Assembly: GCF_900176475.1 (NCBI RefSeq)
Contig: NZ_FWXX01000001.1
Span: 434,001-498,000 of the forward strand
DNA: 64,000 bases
DNA from: Tropicibacter naphthalenivorans
Lineage (GTDB): Bacteria; Pseudomonadota; Alphaproteobacteria; Rhodobacterales; Rhodobacteraceae
Direction of reading: 5' to 3'
A model generated the notes under the pieces. It saw only the letters and a program-made list of their open reading frames with translations. It made no database searches and had not been told where the DNA came from. Positions 54,961 to 64,000 of the stretch are shown one piece after another (the first letter of the stretch is position 1; every line of letters begins with the position of its first letter). The translations under genes were made by a program, and so were the position numbers.

Positions 54961-57339
54961 TCAGAAGTCATTCCAGACAGAAGCGCTGGCGTTGCTTGGG
55001 CTGTGCGCGCGAGCTGTAGACGACACCCTCGGGCGGGAAGCATCGCTGCGCCAATCCGCTTGCGCAGGGCTTTGGTTGGCCGCCGCGCTGTGGGGCCGCC
55101 TCTTTGCTTCGTCTCCTGCCATCTTGAAGCGCGCCACCAGCCCTCGCAAATCCGCAGCTTTTTGCTGCAGCGCGCGACCCGAGGAAACGCTTTCCGAAAC
55201 CATGGCCGCGTTCTGCTGCGTCACCTGATCCAGCATCGTGATGCCATTGTTGATTTCCGTCAGGCCCGTCGCCTGCTCCGAGGCACCGGAGGCAATGTCC
55301 TGCACCCTTTCGGTGACGGATGACACCTCGCGCAGGATTTCCTCGATCGAGCCGCCCATTTCGGACACAAGCTGCACACCGTTCGACACGTTCTCGCTGG
55401 AATTCACGATCAAATTTCGGATTTCGGCGGCGCTGTCAGAGGATCGCTGCGCCAAGGACCGCACTTCGGACGCCACCACGGCAAAGCCGCGCCCGACCTC
55501 GCCTGCACGCGCGGCTTCGACGCCGGCATTAAGCGAAAGCAGGTTGGTCTGAAACGCAATATCCTCAATGACTTGAATGATCTGACCGATCTCTTTGGAC
55601 GACATCTCGATCGCGCCCATCGCGGCGACGGCACGGGTGCGCACCTCTTCGCCGCGTTGCGCCTGATCGCGCGCGGCGCTGATCGCGGTCACGATCTGCT
55701 GGGCGCCTTCTGCGGTCGAATTCACGCTGACGGTGATCTGATCCATCGCGGCGGCTGTTTGCTCGAGCGTGGCGGCTTGATTTTCCGTCCTGTGCGACAG
55801 AGAATCTGCCCCAGCGCTCATTTTTTGCGCGTCCGCATCGATCATTTCGGCGCTGCCGCGCAACTCTCCGATTATGGCCGCCAAGGCATCGACGGTCTCG
55901 TTGAAATAACGGCGAAGCTCTTCGTAATCCGCGCCAAGATCCTCGCGAATCTGGCAATCGAGATTGCCCTCGGACAGTTGCGCCAAGGCGCGCCGCAGAC
56001 GCTCGACGACCTGCTCTTGATGGCGCGCGCGCTCTTGACGTTCCCGCTCTGCCACAGCGCTTTCCGCAAGGCTCAGCTTGAAGCTGTCCAAGGCCCGCGC
56101 AATATCGCCCAGCTCGTCGCCCGCGGTCACCTGACTGACCTGCGCGTCGTAATTTCCCTGCGCGATCTCACTAACGCTATCGGACAAGCCGCCAATCCGG
56201 CGCGTCAAAACACGGGCCACGAAAAACGCGATCATGGCCACGATCACCAAAACCACCGCGGACTGGACGATCATATCCCACAGCATACTCGTCTCGATCG
56301 CCATGGCCTCGGCCACCGGTTGCTCGAGAACCAGATGCCAGTTGCTGCCGCTCAGCTGGATGGTTTGCATACGAACGATGGACGACTCGCCACGCAGGCC
56401 GGGCACATTATCATAGCGCTCTTCGCGCCCGGACCGAACCACCCTCAGATATTCCAGATCAGGCAGATCGTCGAAAACCTCGTGCCCGCCGGGAAACCGC
56501 GACGGCGACAAGGCTTTGCCGTCATCGTTGAGCGCATAGATCTGCCCCGTCTCGCCCAGCACGTTCACTTTTGACAAAAGCTGGCCAATGGTGTCGAGCT
56601 TCATCTGGAGGGCGACAACGCCAGTCACGTTGCCCGCATTGTCAAAGACGGGCGCTGCCACGAACTTGGCCGGGGCGCCGTAGCTTGGCGCGTAGGCTTC
56701 GAAATCGGAAAAGACACTTTCGCCCGGTTGCAACGCCATCGCTTGGCGAAACGCCTTGCCAAGCCCGCTAGACGCGTAGGGGCCATTCCTGAAATTGGTC
56801 GCGAAATCCTCTTCCTTGAACACCGAGTAGACGATGTTTCCATCGGGATCGAAAAGGAACAGGTCGTAGTAGTCGCGCTGCGCCTGAAAGGTGCGAAACC
56901 CGGTGTGATATTTGCCGTGCACTTGCGTCCAGACCGAAGGGTCATCGGCTTTGATCAGGGCGTCTTTCTCGCCAATCGGGTTGGGGTTGCCCGAGATATA
57001 CAGCTGTCGCAGTGTCACGCCCGGCGTATCGCTGACCCGGTCAAACGCGCGGTCAAACAACGACAACGCCTCACGCGTGCTTTGGCTAGAGGCCAGCATC
57101 GTCACGTCGGTGGTCACCTGCTCGAGCCAGAATTCCAACGCCCCGGCGCGTTCGTACAGCACGTAGTCAAACGTGGTTTCCCGGCGCTGCTCCAGCGCAT
57201 CATGCGCCTGCCAATAGGAAAACAGCGACGCCAGCATGGCGACGATGATCGTCGGCACCGCGATCTCGATCGGCACCTTCCACTTCAGCTTTAGCTTGGA
57301 CCAGGGGCCCCTGGCCGTGTGGGTAACAGGATCGCTCAT
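54961..57339 (-). CDS. Methyl-accepting chemotaxis protein
   Basis: A 792-residue chemoreceptor. A transmembrane helix at about 25-45 is followed by a periplasmic dCache-like sensor domain ([23 protein letters not shown]), a second helix at about 365-385, HAMP ([17 protein letters not shown]) and the signalling domain with hairpin tip [24 protein letters not shown]. The C-terminus ends in VWNDF, which fits the xWxxF type of CheR/CheB docking peptide. No other che gene is adjacent. Confidence 0.93.
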   Translation of the reverse strand: MSDPVTHTARGPWSKLKLKWKVPIEIAVPTIIVAMLASLFSYWQAHDALEQRRETTFDYVLYERAGALEFWLEQVTTDVTMLASSQSTREALSLFDRAFDRVSDTPGVTLRQLYISGNPNPIGEKDALIKADDPSVWTQVHGKYHTGFRTFQAQRDYYDLFLFDPDGNIVYSVFKEEDFATNFRNGPYASSGLGKAFRQAMALQPGESVFSDFEAYAPSYGAPAKFVAAPVFDNAGNVTGVVALQMKLDTIGQLLSKVNVLGETGQIYALNDDGKALSPSRFPGGHEVFDDLPDLEYLRVVRSGREERYDNVPGLRGESSIVRMQTIQLSGSNWHLVLEQPVAEAMAIETSMLWDMIVQSAVVLVIVAMIAFFVARVLTRRIGGLSDSVSEIAQGNYDAQVSQVTAGDELGDIARALDSFKLSLAESAVAERERQERARHQEQVVERLRRALAQLSEGNLDCQIREDLGADYEELRRYFNETVDALAAIIGELRGSAEMIDADAQKMSAGADSLSHRTENQAATLEQTAAAMDQITVSVNSTAEGAQQIVTAISAARDQAQRGEEVRTRAVAAMGAIEMSSKEIGQIIQVIEDIAFQTNLLSLNAGVEAARAGEVGRGFAVVASEVRSLAQRSSDSAAEIRNLIVNSSENVSNGVQLVSEMGGSIEEILREVSSVTERVQDIASGASEQATGLTEINNGITMLDQVTQQNAAMVSESVSSGRALQQKAADLRGLVARFKMAGDEAKRRPHSAAANQSPAQADWRSDASRPRVSSTARAHSPSNASASVWNDF

Positions 57340-57589
57340 ACTCTTCTCCGGTGAGACGGGCCGACATTGCGCGGTGCTGCCCTTTGTCTTTGAGTGATGA
57401 GGCCCACAGGTTGAAATCTGCTTAACAAAAGCGCGTCAAAATCGGCCGCGCCGCCGCAAACCCCGACAATTTGCCCGGACTGCTTAACTTCTGGGTAAGG
57501 AACAAACCGCCGCAGGCCGCACATGATTGCACCGCGCCGCGCTTCGCTGTACTTGCTCGTAGTCGATCACCCAGAAGCGGAGCGAAATG

Positions 57590-59245
57590 ATGGCCTCTTA
57601 TCAGTATGTTTACCACATGGAAGGCGTCTCCAAGACCTATCCCGGCGGCAAAAAGTGCTTTGAGAACATTCACCTATCGTTCCTGCCCGGCGTCAAGATC
57701 GGTGTGGTCGGCGTCAACGGCGCGGGTAAATCGACCCTGCTGCGCATCATGGCGGGAATCGACAAGGACTTCTCCGGCGAGGCATGGGCCGCCCAAGGCG
57801 CCAAGGTTGGCTATCTCCCGCAGGAGCCGAAGCTCGACGAAACCTTAAACGTTCGTGAAAACGTCATGCTGGGCGTGGCCGAGAAAAAGGCCAAGCTCGA
57901 CCGCTTTAACGAACTCGCCATGAACTACTCTGACGAGACCGCCGACGAGATGGCGCAGCTTCAGGACGAGATCGACGCCAACAACCTGTGGGATCTCGAC
58001 AGCCAGATCGACGTCGCGATGGAGGCTCTGCGCTGCCCCCCCGACGACGCTGACGTGAAATCCCTCTCCGGTGGTGAAGCCCGCCGCGTCGCGCTGTGCA
58101 AACTACTGCTCGAAGCGCCCGACATGCTGCTGCTGGACGAACCGACCAACCACCTCGACGCGGAAACCATCGCCTGGCTGCAAAACCACCTGATCGAGTA
58201 CAAAGGCACGATCCTCTGCGTTACGCACGACCGTTATTTCCTTGACGATATCACCGGTTGGATCCTCGAACTCGACCGTGGCCGCGGCATCCCCTACGAG
58301 GGCAACTACTCGTCCTGGCTGGAACAAAAAGCCAAGCGTCTGGAACAAGAAGCGCGCGAGGACAAGGCCAAGCAAAAGACGCTGGAGCGCGAACTCGAAT
58401 GGATGCGTCAGGGCGCCAAGGCCCGTCAGGCGAAATCCAAAGCGCGTATCGCCTCTTACAACGAGTTGGCCAACCAGTCCGAGCGCGAAAAGCTGTCGCG
58501 CGCCCAGATCATCATCCCCAACGGCCCGCGTCTGGGCAACAAGGTGATCGAGGTCTCTGGCCTGAAAAAAGCCATGGGCGACAAGCTGTTGATCGAAGAC
58601 CTCGACTTTTCGCTGCCCCCCGGTGGCATCGTTGGCGTGATCGGTCCGAACGGCGCGGGTAAGTCGACGCTCTTCAAGATGCTCACGGGCCACGAACAGC
58701 CCGACGAGGGCGCGGTGGAATACGGCGACACGGTCAAACTGGCCTATGTCGACCAGTCCCGCGACGACCTGTCCGACAATGACACCGTGTGGGAGGCGAT
58801 CTCTGGCGGGGCCGAACAGATCAAGCTGGGCGACGCCGAGATGAACTCGCGCGCCTATTGCTCGGCCTTCAACTTCAAGGGCGGCGACCAGCAGAAAAAG
58901 GTCGGCCTGCTGTCCGGCGGTGAGCGCAACCGCGTGCATATGGCGCGTCTTTTGAAGGAAGGCGGCAACGTCATCCTGCTCGACGAACCGACCAACGACC
59001 TCGACGTGGAAACCCTGCGCGCGCTGGAAGACGCTTTGGTCGATTTCGCCGGCTGCGCGGTTGTGATCTCGCACGACCGTTTCTTCCTCGACCGGATTTG
59101 TACGCACATTCTGGCGTTCGAAGGCGAAGCCCACGTGGAATGGTTCGAAGGCAACTTCGAGGACTACGAAGAGGATAAAAAGCGCCGTCTTGGGGCGGAT
59201 GCTCTGGAGCCGACGCGGGTCAAGTTCAAGAAATTTGTGCGTTAA
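57590..59245 (+). CDS. ettA: Energy-dependent translational throttle protein EttA (ABC-F)
   Basis: A 551-residue soluble ABC-F protein that binds the ribosomal E site and senses the ATP/ADP ratio. Two ATPase domains are complete: GVNGAGKSTLLRIMAG, LSGGEARRVALCKLLL, LLLDEPTNHLD and GPNGAGKSTLFKML, LSGGERNRVHMARLL, LLDEPTNDLD. The inter-domain P-site linker is rich in Lys/Glu. An ATG three bases earlier is an alternative. GGAG lies seven bases upstream. Confidence 0.95.
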   Translation: MASYQYVYHMEGVSKTYPGGKKCFENIHLSFLPGVKIGVVGVNGAGKSTLLRIMAGIDKDFSGEAWAAQGAKVGYLPQEPKLDETLNVRENVMLGVAEKKAKLDRFNELAMNYSDETADEMAQLQDEIDANNLWDLDSQIDVAMEALRCPPDDADVKSLSGGEARRVALCKLLLEAPDMLLLDEPTNHLDAETIAWLQNHLIEYKGTILCVTHDRYFLDDITGWILELDRGRGIPYEGNYSSWLEQKAKRLEQEAREDKAKQKTLERELEWMRQGAKARQAKSKARIASYNELANQSEREKLSRAQIIIPNGPRLGNKVIEVSGLKKAMGDKLLIEDLDFSLPPGGIVGVIGPNGAGKSTLFKMLTGHEQPDEGAVEYGDTVKLAYVDQSRDDLSDNDTVWEAISGGAEQIKLGDAEMNSRAYCSAFNFKGGDQQKKVGLLSGGERNRVHMARLLKEGGNVILLDEPTNDLDVETLRALEDALVDFAGCAVVISHDRFFLDRICTHILAFEGEAHVEWFEGNFEDYEEDKKRRLGADALEPTRVKFKKFVR

Positions 59246-59254
59246 GAACAATGA

Positions 59255-59282
59255 GGCCGGGATCGCTCCCGGCCTTTTCTTT
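59255..59282 (+). terminator. Intrinsic terminator of ettA
   Basis: GGCCGGGA (59255-59262) pairs with TCCCGGCC (59267-59274) across a 4-base loop, followed by TTTTCTTT. Confidence 0.9.
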
Positions 59283-59428
59283 AGGCCAAGGTCGCCGCGA
59301 TCACGCGAAAAGGGCAGCGCCCGACCTGGAGGGCGCTCTGACACCCATTCGGAGCACGCATCGCCCTCAAAGCTCCCAAGATTTCTGGGGATCAAGAACG
59401 GCGCAAAAGCGCCCTCCGGGGGGAGGTC

Positions 59429-59475
59429 GGGCGCTGCCCGGCGCGAGGCCGGGCGGGACATATTTCCAAGGGAAT
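59429..59475 (+). repeat. Two-hairpin plus ATATTT element, copy F (diverged)
   Basis: GGGC-GCT-GCCC (59429-59439, same loop as copy D), CCGGC-GCGAG-GCCGG (59438-59452), then CGGGACATATTTCCAAGGGAA. The order of parts matches D and E; the purine tail has diverged. It lies in the convergent gap between ettA and the DUF2938 gene. Confidence 0.55.
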
Positions 59476-59483
59476 CGCCAGCT

Positions 59484-59957
59484 TCAAAGGCCCAAAGCCA
59501 TCCCCCATATCCCCAACCCAAACACCGTATGGGCCACCAAGCCCATCATGCGCGCTTTCCACGGGCGCTCGACTCCGGACAAGGCCCAGCCCAGCCCCAT
59601 CCCCGGGTGCAGCAGGAACCACCCGCCAGAGATCGTCACGATCCCCCACAGCCACGCTTGCCAGAACGTCGGCGTGTCGAACCAGCCCGGCCCCACGAGC
59701 AAGGCGAACACCGCGCCATAGACCACCCCCACAAAGTAGTGGAACGCCCAGCCAAGCGCGACTTCGCCCCGCACCGGCGCGGCCAAGCCGATGTCGTCGT
59801 GGAACACCCGCCCCCGCGGCAGCCAGCCGACCCAGCGCCCGACGTTGCCCCAGTTCGGCATCCCCTGCCCCGCCAAACGGTGCAGCAGCAGCGCCCAGAT
59901 ATCCATCGCCACCGTCCCGCCGATCCCGATCAAAACGCCTGCCCAGATCAATCCCAT
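59484..59957 (-). CDS. DUF2938 family membrane protein
   Basis: A 157-residue protein with four hydrophobic helices. GIGGTVAMDIWALLLHRLAGQGMPNWGNVGRW at the N-terminus and GWALSGVERPWKARMMGLVAHTVFGLG at the end are the pattern of the DUF2938 family. Function is unknown. The ATG giving MGLIWAG follows AGGG; a TTG two codons earlier is also possible. Confidence 0.83.
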   Translation of the reverse strand: MGLIWAGVLIGIGGTVAMDIWALLLHRLAGQGMPNWGNVGRWVGWLPRGRVFHDDIGLAAPVRGEVALGWAFHYFVGVVYGAVFALLVGPGWFDTPTFWQAWLWGIVTISGGWFLLHPGMGLGWALSGVERPWKARMMGLVAHTVFGLGIWGMALGL

Positions 59958-59997
59958 ATCCAAACCCTTAACGCCCCCGCCTCTTGTAACACCCTTG

Positions 59998-60013
59998 TTA
60001 ACACAACGTTAAC
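59998..60013 (+). promoter_or_regulatory. CtrA-type binding site TTAA-N7-TTAAC
   Basis: TTAA (59998-60001), CACAACG, TTAAC (60009-60013) is a full consensus match with seven-base spacing. It lies 162 bases upstream of the cold-shock gene and 41 bases upstream of the divergent DUF2938 start. A GAATC (GANTC) site follows at 60031-60035. Confidence 0.65.
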
Positions 60014-60174
60014 GCAATCGTCCTTGCTCAGAATCACCCAATCTGCGATAGGTGGGGCCGCTACGTTACCACTATCGCCTACCTGTCTCCCTTACCGGCT
60101 ACAGCGCTTTCGATCTTGCTGACTACGCCGAGCCGCTGCATGTCCGTGAGCGGCATAACTTAGGAGACTACGGA

Positions 60175-60381
60175 ATGGCCACTGGCACCGTAAAATGGTT
60201 CAACACCACCAAAGGCTTCGGCTTTATCGCACCCGACACTGGCGGCAAGGACGTGTTCGTGCACATCTCTGCTGTTGAGCGTTCCGGCCTGACCGGCCTC
60301 GCCGACAACCAGAAAGTTCAGTACGAGCTGCAAGCTGGCCGTGACGGCCGCGAGAGCGCGTCGAACCTCGAACTGCTGTAA
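60175..60381 (+). CDS. Cold-shock domain protein (CspA family)
   Basis: A 68-residue single OB-fold RNA chaperone. RNP1 is KGFGFIAP and RNP2 is DVFVHISAVE, in the usual TVKWFN context. GGAG lies eight bases before the ATG. The long non-coding leader is typical of cold-shock genes, whose mRNA structure can regulate translation. Confidence 0.95.
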   Translation: MATGTVKWFNTTKGFGFIAPDTGGKDVFVHISAVERSGLTGLADNQKVQYELQAGRDGRESASNLELL

Positions 60382-60417
60382 TCAAGCACGTCGCGAAAGG
60401 GCCACGCGCCCGACCAA

Positions 60418-60442
60418 AGCGCCCCCGCAGGGGCGCTTTTTT
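60418..60442 (+). terminator. Intrinsic terminator of the cold-shock gene
   Basis: AGCGCCCC (60418-60425) pairs with GGGGCGCT (60430-60437), followed by TTTTTT. Confidence 0.9.
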
Positions 60443-60448
60443 GTTGGG

Positions 60449-61510
60449 TTATCCGCCGAGCCGGACCAAGTGATTGTCCCAGGCGCGCGGGGCCGAGACC
60501 AGCGGCGACAGCCCCTCATCCAATGCCAAGACACCACCTAAGCCGTCTGTCACCACGAACCCGGCCCCCGCGCTGGCCACGCCGCAGACGTCGCGCCTTG
60601 GCACCGCTTGCAAGAATTCCCCAGCGGTATCAAACAGATGCACCCGCCCGCCGCGCGGAGAGGTGATCGCCACCCGTCCGCCCGCCATGGCAATGCTCCC
60701 GGCGTAACCGTCCATCGCCATCTGCTCGGCCAGATCGGCACTGCACAGCACGGGATGTCCGCCTTTACGGTGCAGGCCCAACAACGGCGCGGGGTCCGGC
60801 AGATCGCCCTGCCACTGCATGGCAAACCCCACCTGCCCGTCCGCATAGGCCAGATGGCGGATCGACGCATGGTGCAACTCCGCATCCAGCTCGACCACCT
60901 CTTCGATGCCGTTCGCCACGGTCACATAGCTCAAGTTCGGGCGCATGGTATCAAGGTTCAGCTTGTCGCGCCCCCGGTCCGGGTGGGTCAAAATCCCGCC
61001 GTTCGCCACCGCGATCACATCGCCGGGCAGTCGCAGCAACTCATGCGGGCCGATCCCGCCAGAGGCAATCTCTCCGATCCGCCGATAGCCCGCATCGCGC
61101 GCCCACAGGCCAAGCACGCCCTGCCCGCTGTCGATGTCATTCTCGGTGGTGACCAAGAGGTTACCGCCCTCCAGAAACGCGCCATGCCCGTAGAAATGCC
61201 GCCCCTCGGGCGCATCCAGCCGGTGCAGCACCCCTCCGGAGACGCAGTCGATCACCAGCGCAAAGGTGCCGGGACGGCGGGCAAAGGCCACAGCCTCGGG
61301 GGCTGTTGGGTGCGCCGCCGCAGCGTGTCCGCGCCCCGGCAAGGGGATGCGAAACAGGTCCGCGCCGCCGTTATCAAGGCCGAACAGCGCATAGCCGCCG
61401 TTCTCTTCGCGCGCCGCCGCCAGAAACGCTGGGTTGCCCGCATCGGCCCAGCTGAGCGCGGGCAAGGAGGCAGACGCCAGCAACGCCGACAGGAAATGCC
61501 GCCTGCGCAT
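60449..61510 (-). CDS. DUF1513 family exported protein
   Basis: A 353-residue protein with a twin-arginine signal (RRRHFLSALLASASLPALSWA). The rest has a beta-propeller-like pattern (GHGAFLEGGNLLVTTENDID; GGIGPHELLRLPGDVIAVANGG) as in the DUF1513 family. It follows an imelysin gene with a TGATG overlap, the usual context for this family. It is probably periplasmic and linked to iron. Confidence 0.85.
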   Translation of the reverse strand: MRRRHFLSALLASASLPALSWADAGNPAFLAAAREENGGYALFGLDNGGADLFRIPLPGRGHAAAAHPTAPEAVAFARRPGTFALVIDCVSGGVLHRLDAPEGRHFYGHGAFLEGGNLLVTTENDIDSGQGVLGLWARDAGYRRIGEIASGGIGPHELLRLPGDVIAVANGGILTHPDRGRDKLNLDTMRPNLSYVTVANGIEEVVELDAELHHASIRHLAYADGQVGFAMQWQGDLPDPAPLLGLHRKGGHPVLCSADLAEQMAMDGYAGSIAMAGGRVAITSPRGGRVHLFDTAGEFLQAVPRRDVCGVASAGAGFVVTDGLGGVLALDEGLSPLVSAPRAWDNHLVRLGG

Positions 61511-62472
61511 CAATCCCCATCCGCCGAGTTAAAGCCCGCCGCCAGCCCCAAGGGCGTGCCGATTTCGCCCGCCACCGCGTCGCGCACCAGATCGACGCGC
61601 TGTTGCAGGATCTCGACCCGCAGGCGCCCCATTGGGTCCGCAACACCCGCAAAGATCGGGTCATCCAGATCGGCGGCGACGCTCAGCGCATCGGCAAAGG
61701 CCGCTTCGGTCACCGGAATTTCGCCCCCCGCCAAGGCGCGGGCCAGATCGCGCAGCGCCTGCAAAGACAAGGTCACATTGCGCAAGGACCGCCCTGACCG
61801 CCACGCCTCGGCGCGTTTGGGGCGGGGGCGGTCGAACGTGCCCAAGGGCCGCCCGATGCGCGTGTCCGAAGTGAACTCGAGCCCCGTCATCAGGGCCGTA
61901 TAAATCGCCGTGGCCGCTTCTTTTTCAGACAGATAGGTGGCGTTGCCTTCGGCCCCGGCGTCTAACAACAGCGCGCCATAGGCCTGCCAATCGGCCTGCA
62001 CCTCGCGCGCAACCCGCGCCAGATCATCCGCCACGGCGGCGGCATAAGTGCAGGTGTAACTGCCCTGCGCATAGGGCTCTTGCAGCACCGTTTCCAAGGC
62101 GTACAGCCCCCGCCCCGCCACCGACACTTCGGCAAAGGCGGCAGGGTCCAACGCCGCCGCGTCCTCATCCGCGATCAGCTTTGCGACGGTTTTCGGCACC
62201 ATTCCGCGCGTGTCCGGCCAAAAGGAAACCGCCAGGTTCCGCCCGCCCTGCTCCAACGGGCCAAAGGCCAGATGCGACACGCCCATCCACGCGTCAAAGG
62301 CGCTTTGATACGGCGCCTCAATGGCGGTGCAGTCGGCCCCAGCGGCCTCGGCCAGCGCCTGCGTCGCTTGCGCAAACTGCGCAAACCCGGGCTGGATATG
62401 GTCTGAGACGACCTCTGGCACCCCGGCAAAGGCGGGCGCGGCAAGGACGGTGAACAAAAGCGGCAAACGCAT
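61510..62472 (-). CDS. Imelysin-family exported protein
   Basis: A 320-residue periplasmic protein with signal peptide MRLPLLFTVLAAPAFA. It shows the helical-bundle imelysin pattern, including a GxHxxE-like region (MGVSHLAFGPLEQGGRNLA) and RGLYALETVLQEPYAQGSYTC. Such proteins are iron-regulated and may bind iron or haem. It overlaps both neighbours by one base. Confidence 0.87.
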   Translation of the reverse strand: MRLPLLFTVLAAPAFAGVPEVVSDHIQPGFAQFAQATQALAEAAGADCTAIEAPYQSAFDAWMGVSHLAFGPLEQGGRNLAVSFWPDTRGMVPKTVAKLIADEDAAALDPAAFAEVSVAGRGLYALETVLQEPYAQGSYTCTYAAAVADDLARVAREVQADWQAYGALLLDAGAEGNATYLSEKEAATAIYTALMTGLEFTSDTRIGRPLGTFDRPRPKRAEAWRSGRSLRNVTLSLQALRDLARALAGGEIPVTEAAFADALSVAADLDDPIFAGVADPMGRLRVEILQQRVDLVRDAVAGEIGTPLGLAAGFNSADGD

Positions 62473-64000
62473 CAAAGGCTCTCCAGGTAGCGGATCAGGG
62501 CGGCGCGGTCGGGCGGCGTCATCTCGGTCACGGCGGTCTTGGCGGCTTCGGCTTCGCCGCCGTGCCAGAGGACAGCCTCGAGCAAGGACCGCGCGCGCCC
62601 ATCGTGCAGGAAATAACTGTGACCGTTGACCTGCTCGGTCAAGCCAATCCCCCACAAAGGCGGGGTGCGCCATTCCGTGCCAGTGGCGCGGCCTTCGGGA
62701 CGGTTGTCCGCCAGCCCCGCGCCCATGTCGTGCAGCAGAAAGTCGGAATAGGGCCAAATCAGCTGAAAGCTTTGGGGGTCGCGGTCATTCAGCCGATGCG
62801 TCACGAATTTCGGCGTGTGGCAAGAGGTGCAGCCGGTTGTGTAGAACAGCTCTTTGCCGCGCAGCACCTCTGGGTCGTCCACGTCGCGGCGCGCGGGCAC
62901 GGCCAGGTTGCGGCTGTAAAAGGTCACAAGATCAAGGCCTTCGGCGTCGATCTCCCACAGGCGGTCGTCGTTGTCGCCGTGCGGGCCAGCCAGACAGCTG
63001 TCCTGCGCCTCGGTGCATTCGCCCGCGCCCGCCGGGAACAGCGGGTTGGAAATGCCGATGTCGCCCGCAAAGGCTGCAGCGGATTGTTCCAGCACCGTGG
63101 GGTTGCCCGCTTTCCAGCCGAAACGGCCTAGCATGGGCGCGGTGTGTTCCAGCGACCAGACCACCTGCGCGCGGCCCGAAATGCCGTCGCCGTCGGCGTC
63201 ATCGGGGTCGGCCAGCGCAAGGATATCCGCCGCCGGGATCGCCTCGATCAGGCCAAGGCCGATCATCGGCGGGGCGACGCGCGGCGACAGCATCACGTCC
63301 GGGTGCATCGGGCCATAGCCCAGGTCCGAAACGCTATACGAAGGCCTACGCAGCGAGGCGACCTCGCCCCCCGCCAGCGGCACGTCGAATTCCTCGTAGG
63401 TGACGTCCATCTGCCCTTCGGCGGCATGGCCCATCACGGCCACGTCTTGGAGCTGGCCGCCATAGGTGGGGTCGGGCCGGGTGCGCGGGCCTTCGCCGCC
63501 CAAGGCCGCCAGATAGGTTTCGATCTCGGACGGCGCGACTTCGTCCGCCGGGACAGATAGGCGCAGGAACATGGACACGCGGTTGTCTTGGGCATTTTCC
63601 GGCGGGTGGCCGCGCCCGTCCTTTAGGTGGCAGCGCTGGCAGGACCGGGCGTTGTACAGCGGCCCGAGGCCATCGGACGCAAGGGTCGAAGACGGCGACG
63701 ACACCCAGAGTTTCTTGAACAAGCCGTTGCCCAGCTTGAACTCCAACTCTCCGTCAAAGCCGATGTTGGCCGAGGGTTGGGAAAAGGCGTCGGCGTCGTC
63801 CCGCGCCCGCACCGTCGCCCCACCGCCGGGGTTGGTTTCGAACCGCTCAGGCGCGCTGAAATCCATCGTCGGCGCGGTCACACTGGCGATGCGCGCGGCC
63901 TCTGCCTTGGTCCGTGGCACCACGTCCAAGTGCACGTCTTTCAACGCAAAATCCCCGGCCAAAACCGGGGTCGCAAGCAGGCCAAGGCCCAGCGCAAGTC
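62472..64000 (-). CDS. Di-heme oxidoreductase-like protein (DHOR/DUF1111), 5' end missing
   Basis: Partial gene: it runs off the right edge, but the reverse frame up to 64000 reads a signal-peptide end (LALGLGLLATPVLA-GDF), so little is missing. Two c-type haem sites are present, CQRCH in NARSCQRCHLKDG and CTSCH in YTTGCTSCHTPK. Distal motifs such as PPLWGIGL and FLHDGRARSLLEAVLWHGGEA match the thiol-oxidoreductase/peroxidase-like DHOR family. It is cotranscribed with the imelysin and DUF1513 genes. Confidence 0.88.
   Translation of the reverse strand, partial: LALGLGLLATPVLAGDFALKDVHLDVVPRTKAEAARIASVTAPTMDFSAPERFETNPGGGATVRARDDADAFSQPSANIGFDGELEFKLGNGLFKKLWVSSPSSTLASDGLGPLYNARSCQRCHLKDGRGHPPENAQDNRVSMFLRLSVPADEVAPSEIETYLAALGGEGPRTRPDPTYGGQLQDVAVMGHAAEGQMDVTYEEFDVPLAGGEVASLRRPSYSVSDLGYGPMHPDVMLSPRVAPPMIGLGLIEAIPAADILALADPDDADGDGISGRAQVVWSLEHTAPMLGRFGWKAGNPTVLEQSAAAFAGDIGISNPLFPAGAGECTEAQDSCLAGPHGDNDDRLWEIDAEGLDLVTFYSRNLAVPARRDVDDPEVLRGKELFYTTGCTSCHTPKFVTHRLNDRDPQSFQLIWPYSDFLLHDMGAGLADNRPEGRATGTEWRTPPLWGIGLTEQVNGHSYFLHDGRARSLLEAVLWHGGEAEAAKTAVTEMTPPDRAALIRYLESL

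Noticed and set aside
1-64000. CRISPR arrays, tRNA or rRNA genes, insertion sequences, integrases
   Set aside because: No regularly spaced repeats, no cloverleaf with conserved T-arm, no rRNA core sequence and no transposase or integrase motifs were seen in reading the window.

Overview
This window is a stretch of chromosome from an alphaproteobacterium, most likely a marine Rhodobacteraceae (Roseobacter-group) species. The evidence is high G+C coding with strong third-position bias, a 41-residue L36, a class I lysyl-tRNA synthetase, the nfu-tsaB-rimI cluster, a TSUP/TIGR02186 pair, many ABC importers for small organic compounds, and CtrA-type TTAA-N7-TTAAC sites. I see no rRNA, tRNA, CRISPR array, insertion sequence or integrase. 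Almost everything is intact single-copy genes packed into short operons. Gene names rest on motifs and family recall, not on database searches.

Layout. 1-2 kb: rpmJ, then a secreted caspase-fold protein with two peptidoglycan-binding domains whose catalytic dyad is lost. 2-12.6 kb: a large minus-strand locus. It holds an acyl-CoA synthetase, a complete liv-type ABC importer (livG, livH, an 82-residue membrane protein, livM, a binding protein, livF), a 77-residue protein, a secreted cupin and a PaaK-like ligase. The two ligases suggest uptake and CoA activation of an organic acid. Beside it, at 3.4-4.2 kb, a gene with a duplicated domain is split by an in-frame TAG. 12.7-18.4 kb: an amidohydrolase, a hybrid histidine kinase with its response regulator, and a PepSY iron-type membrane protein. 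18.5-26.9 kb: an M20 amidohydrolase, an orphan formate dehydrogenase alpha subunit, a class IV aminotransferase, a universal stress protein, a lipase-like hydrolase and nfu-tsaB-rimI. 27-33.8 kb: a BMP/Nup-type nucleoside ABC importer interrupted by an inverted VOC-AraC pair and carrying a LysE-type exporter between its permeases. 33.9-36 kb: TSUP/TIGR02186/thioesterase operon.

36-43.4 kb: uvrC, a pteridine-reductase-like SDR, a CaCA antiporter/small protein/S49 protease operon, and priA. 43.5-49.9 kb: fsa, a kinase-fold protein, a ParA ATPase divergent from an envelope protein with a CtrA-type site between them, a 763-residue beta-helix protein resembling phage or gene-transfer-agent spikes, and an ImmA/IrrE-like protein lacking its HExxH motif. 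49.9-60.4 kb: lysS, TerB, an L,D-transpeptidase, dacB, nadD, a chemoreceptor, ettA, a DUF2938 protein and a cold-shock gene with a second CtrA-type site. 60.4-64 kb: the 3' part of a DHOR/imelysin/DUF1513 operon linked to iron, running off the right edge.

The main non-coding observation is a dispersed extragenic element with the core GGATATTT-nn-AAAGAGAAGAAG. Its fuller copies carry two small GC hairpins upstream. Three fuller copies sit in convergent gaps, and three short minus-strand copies sit inside transporter operons.
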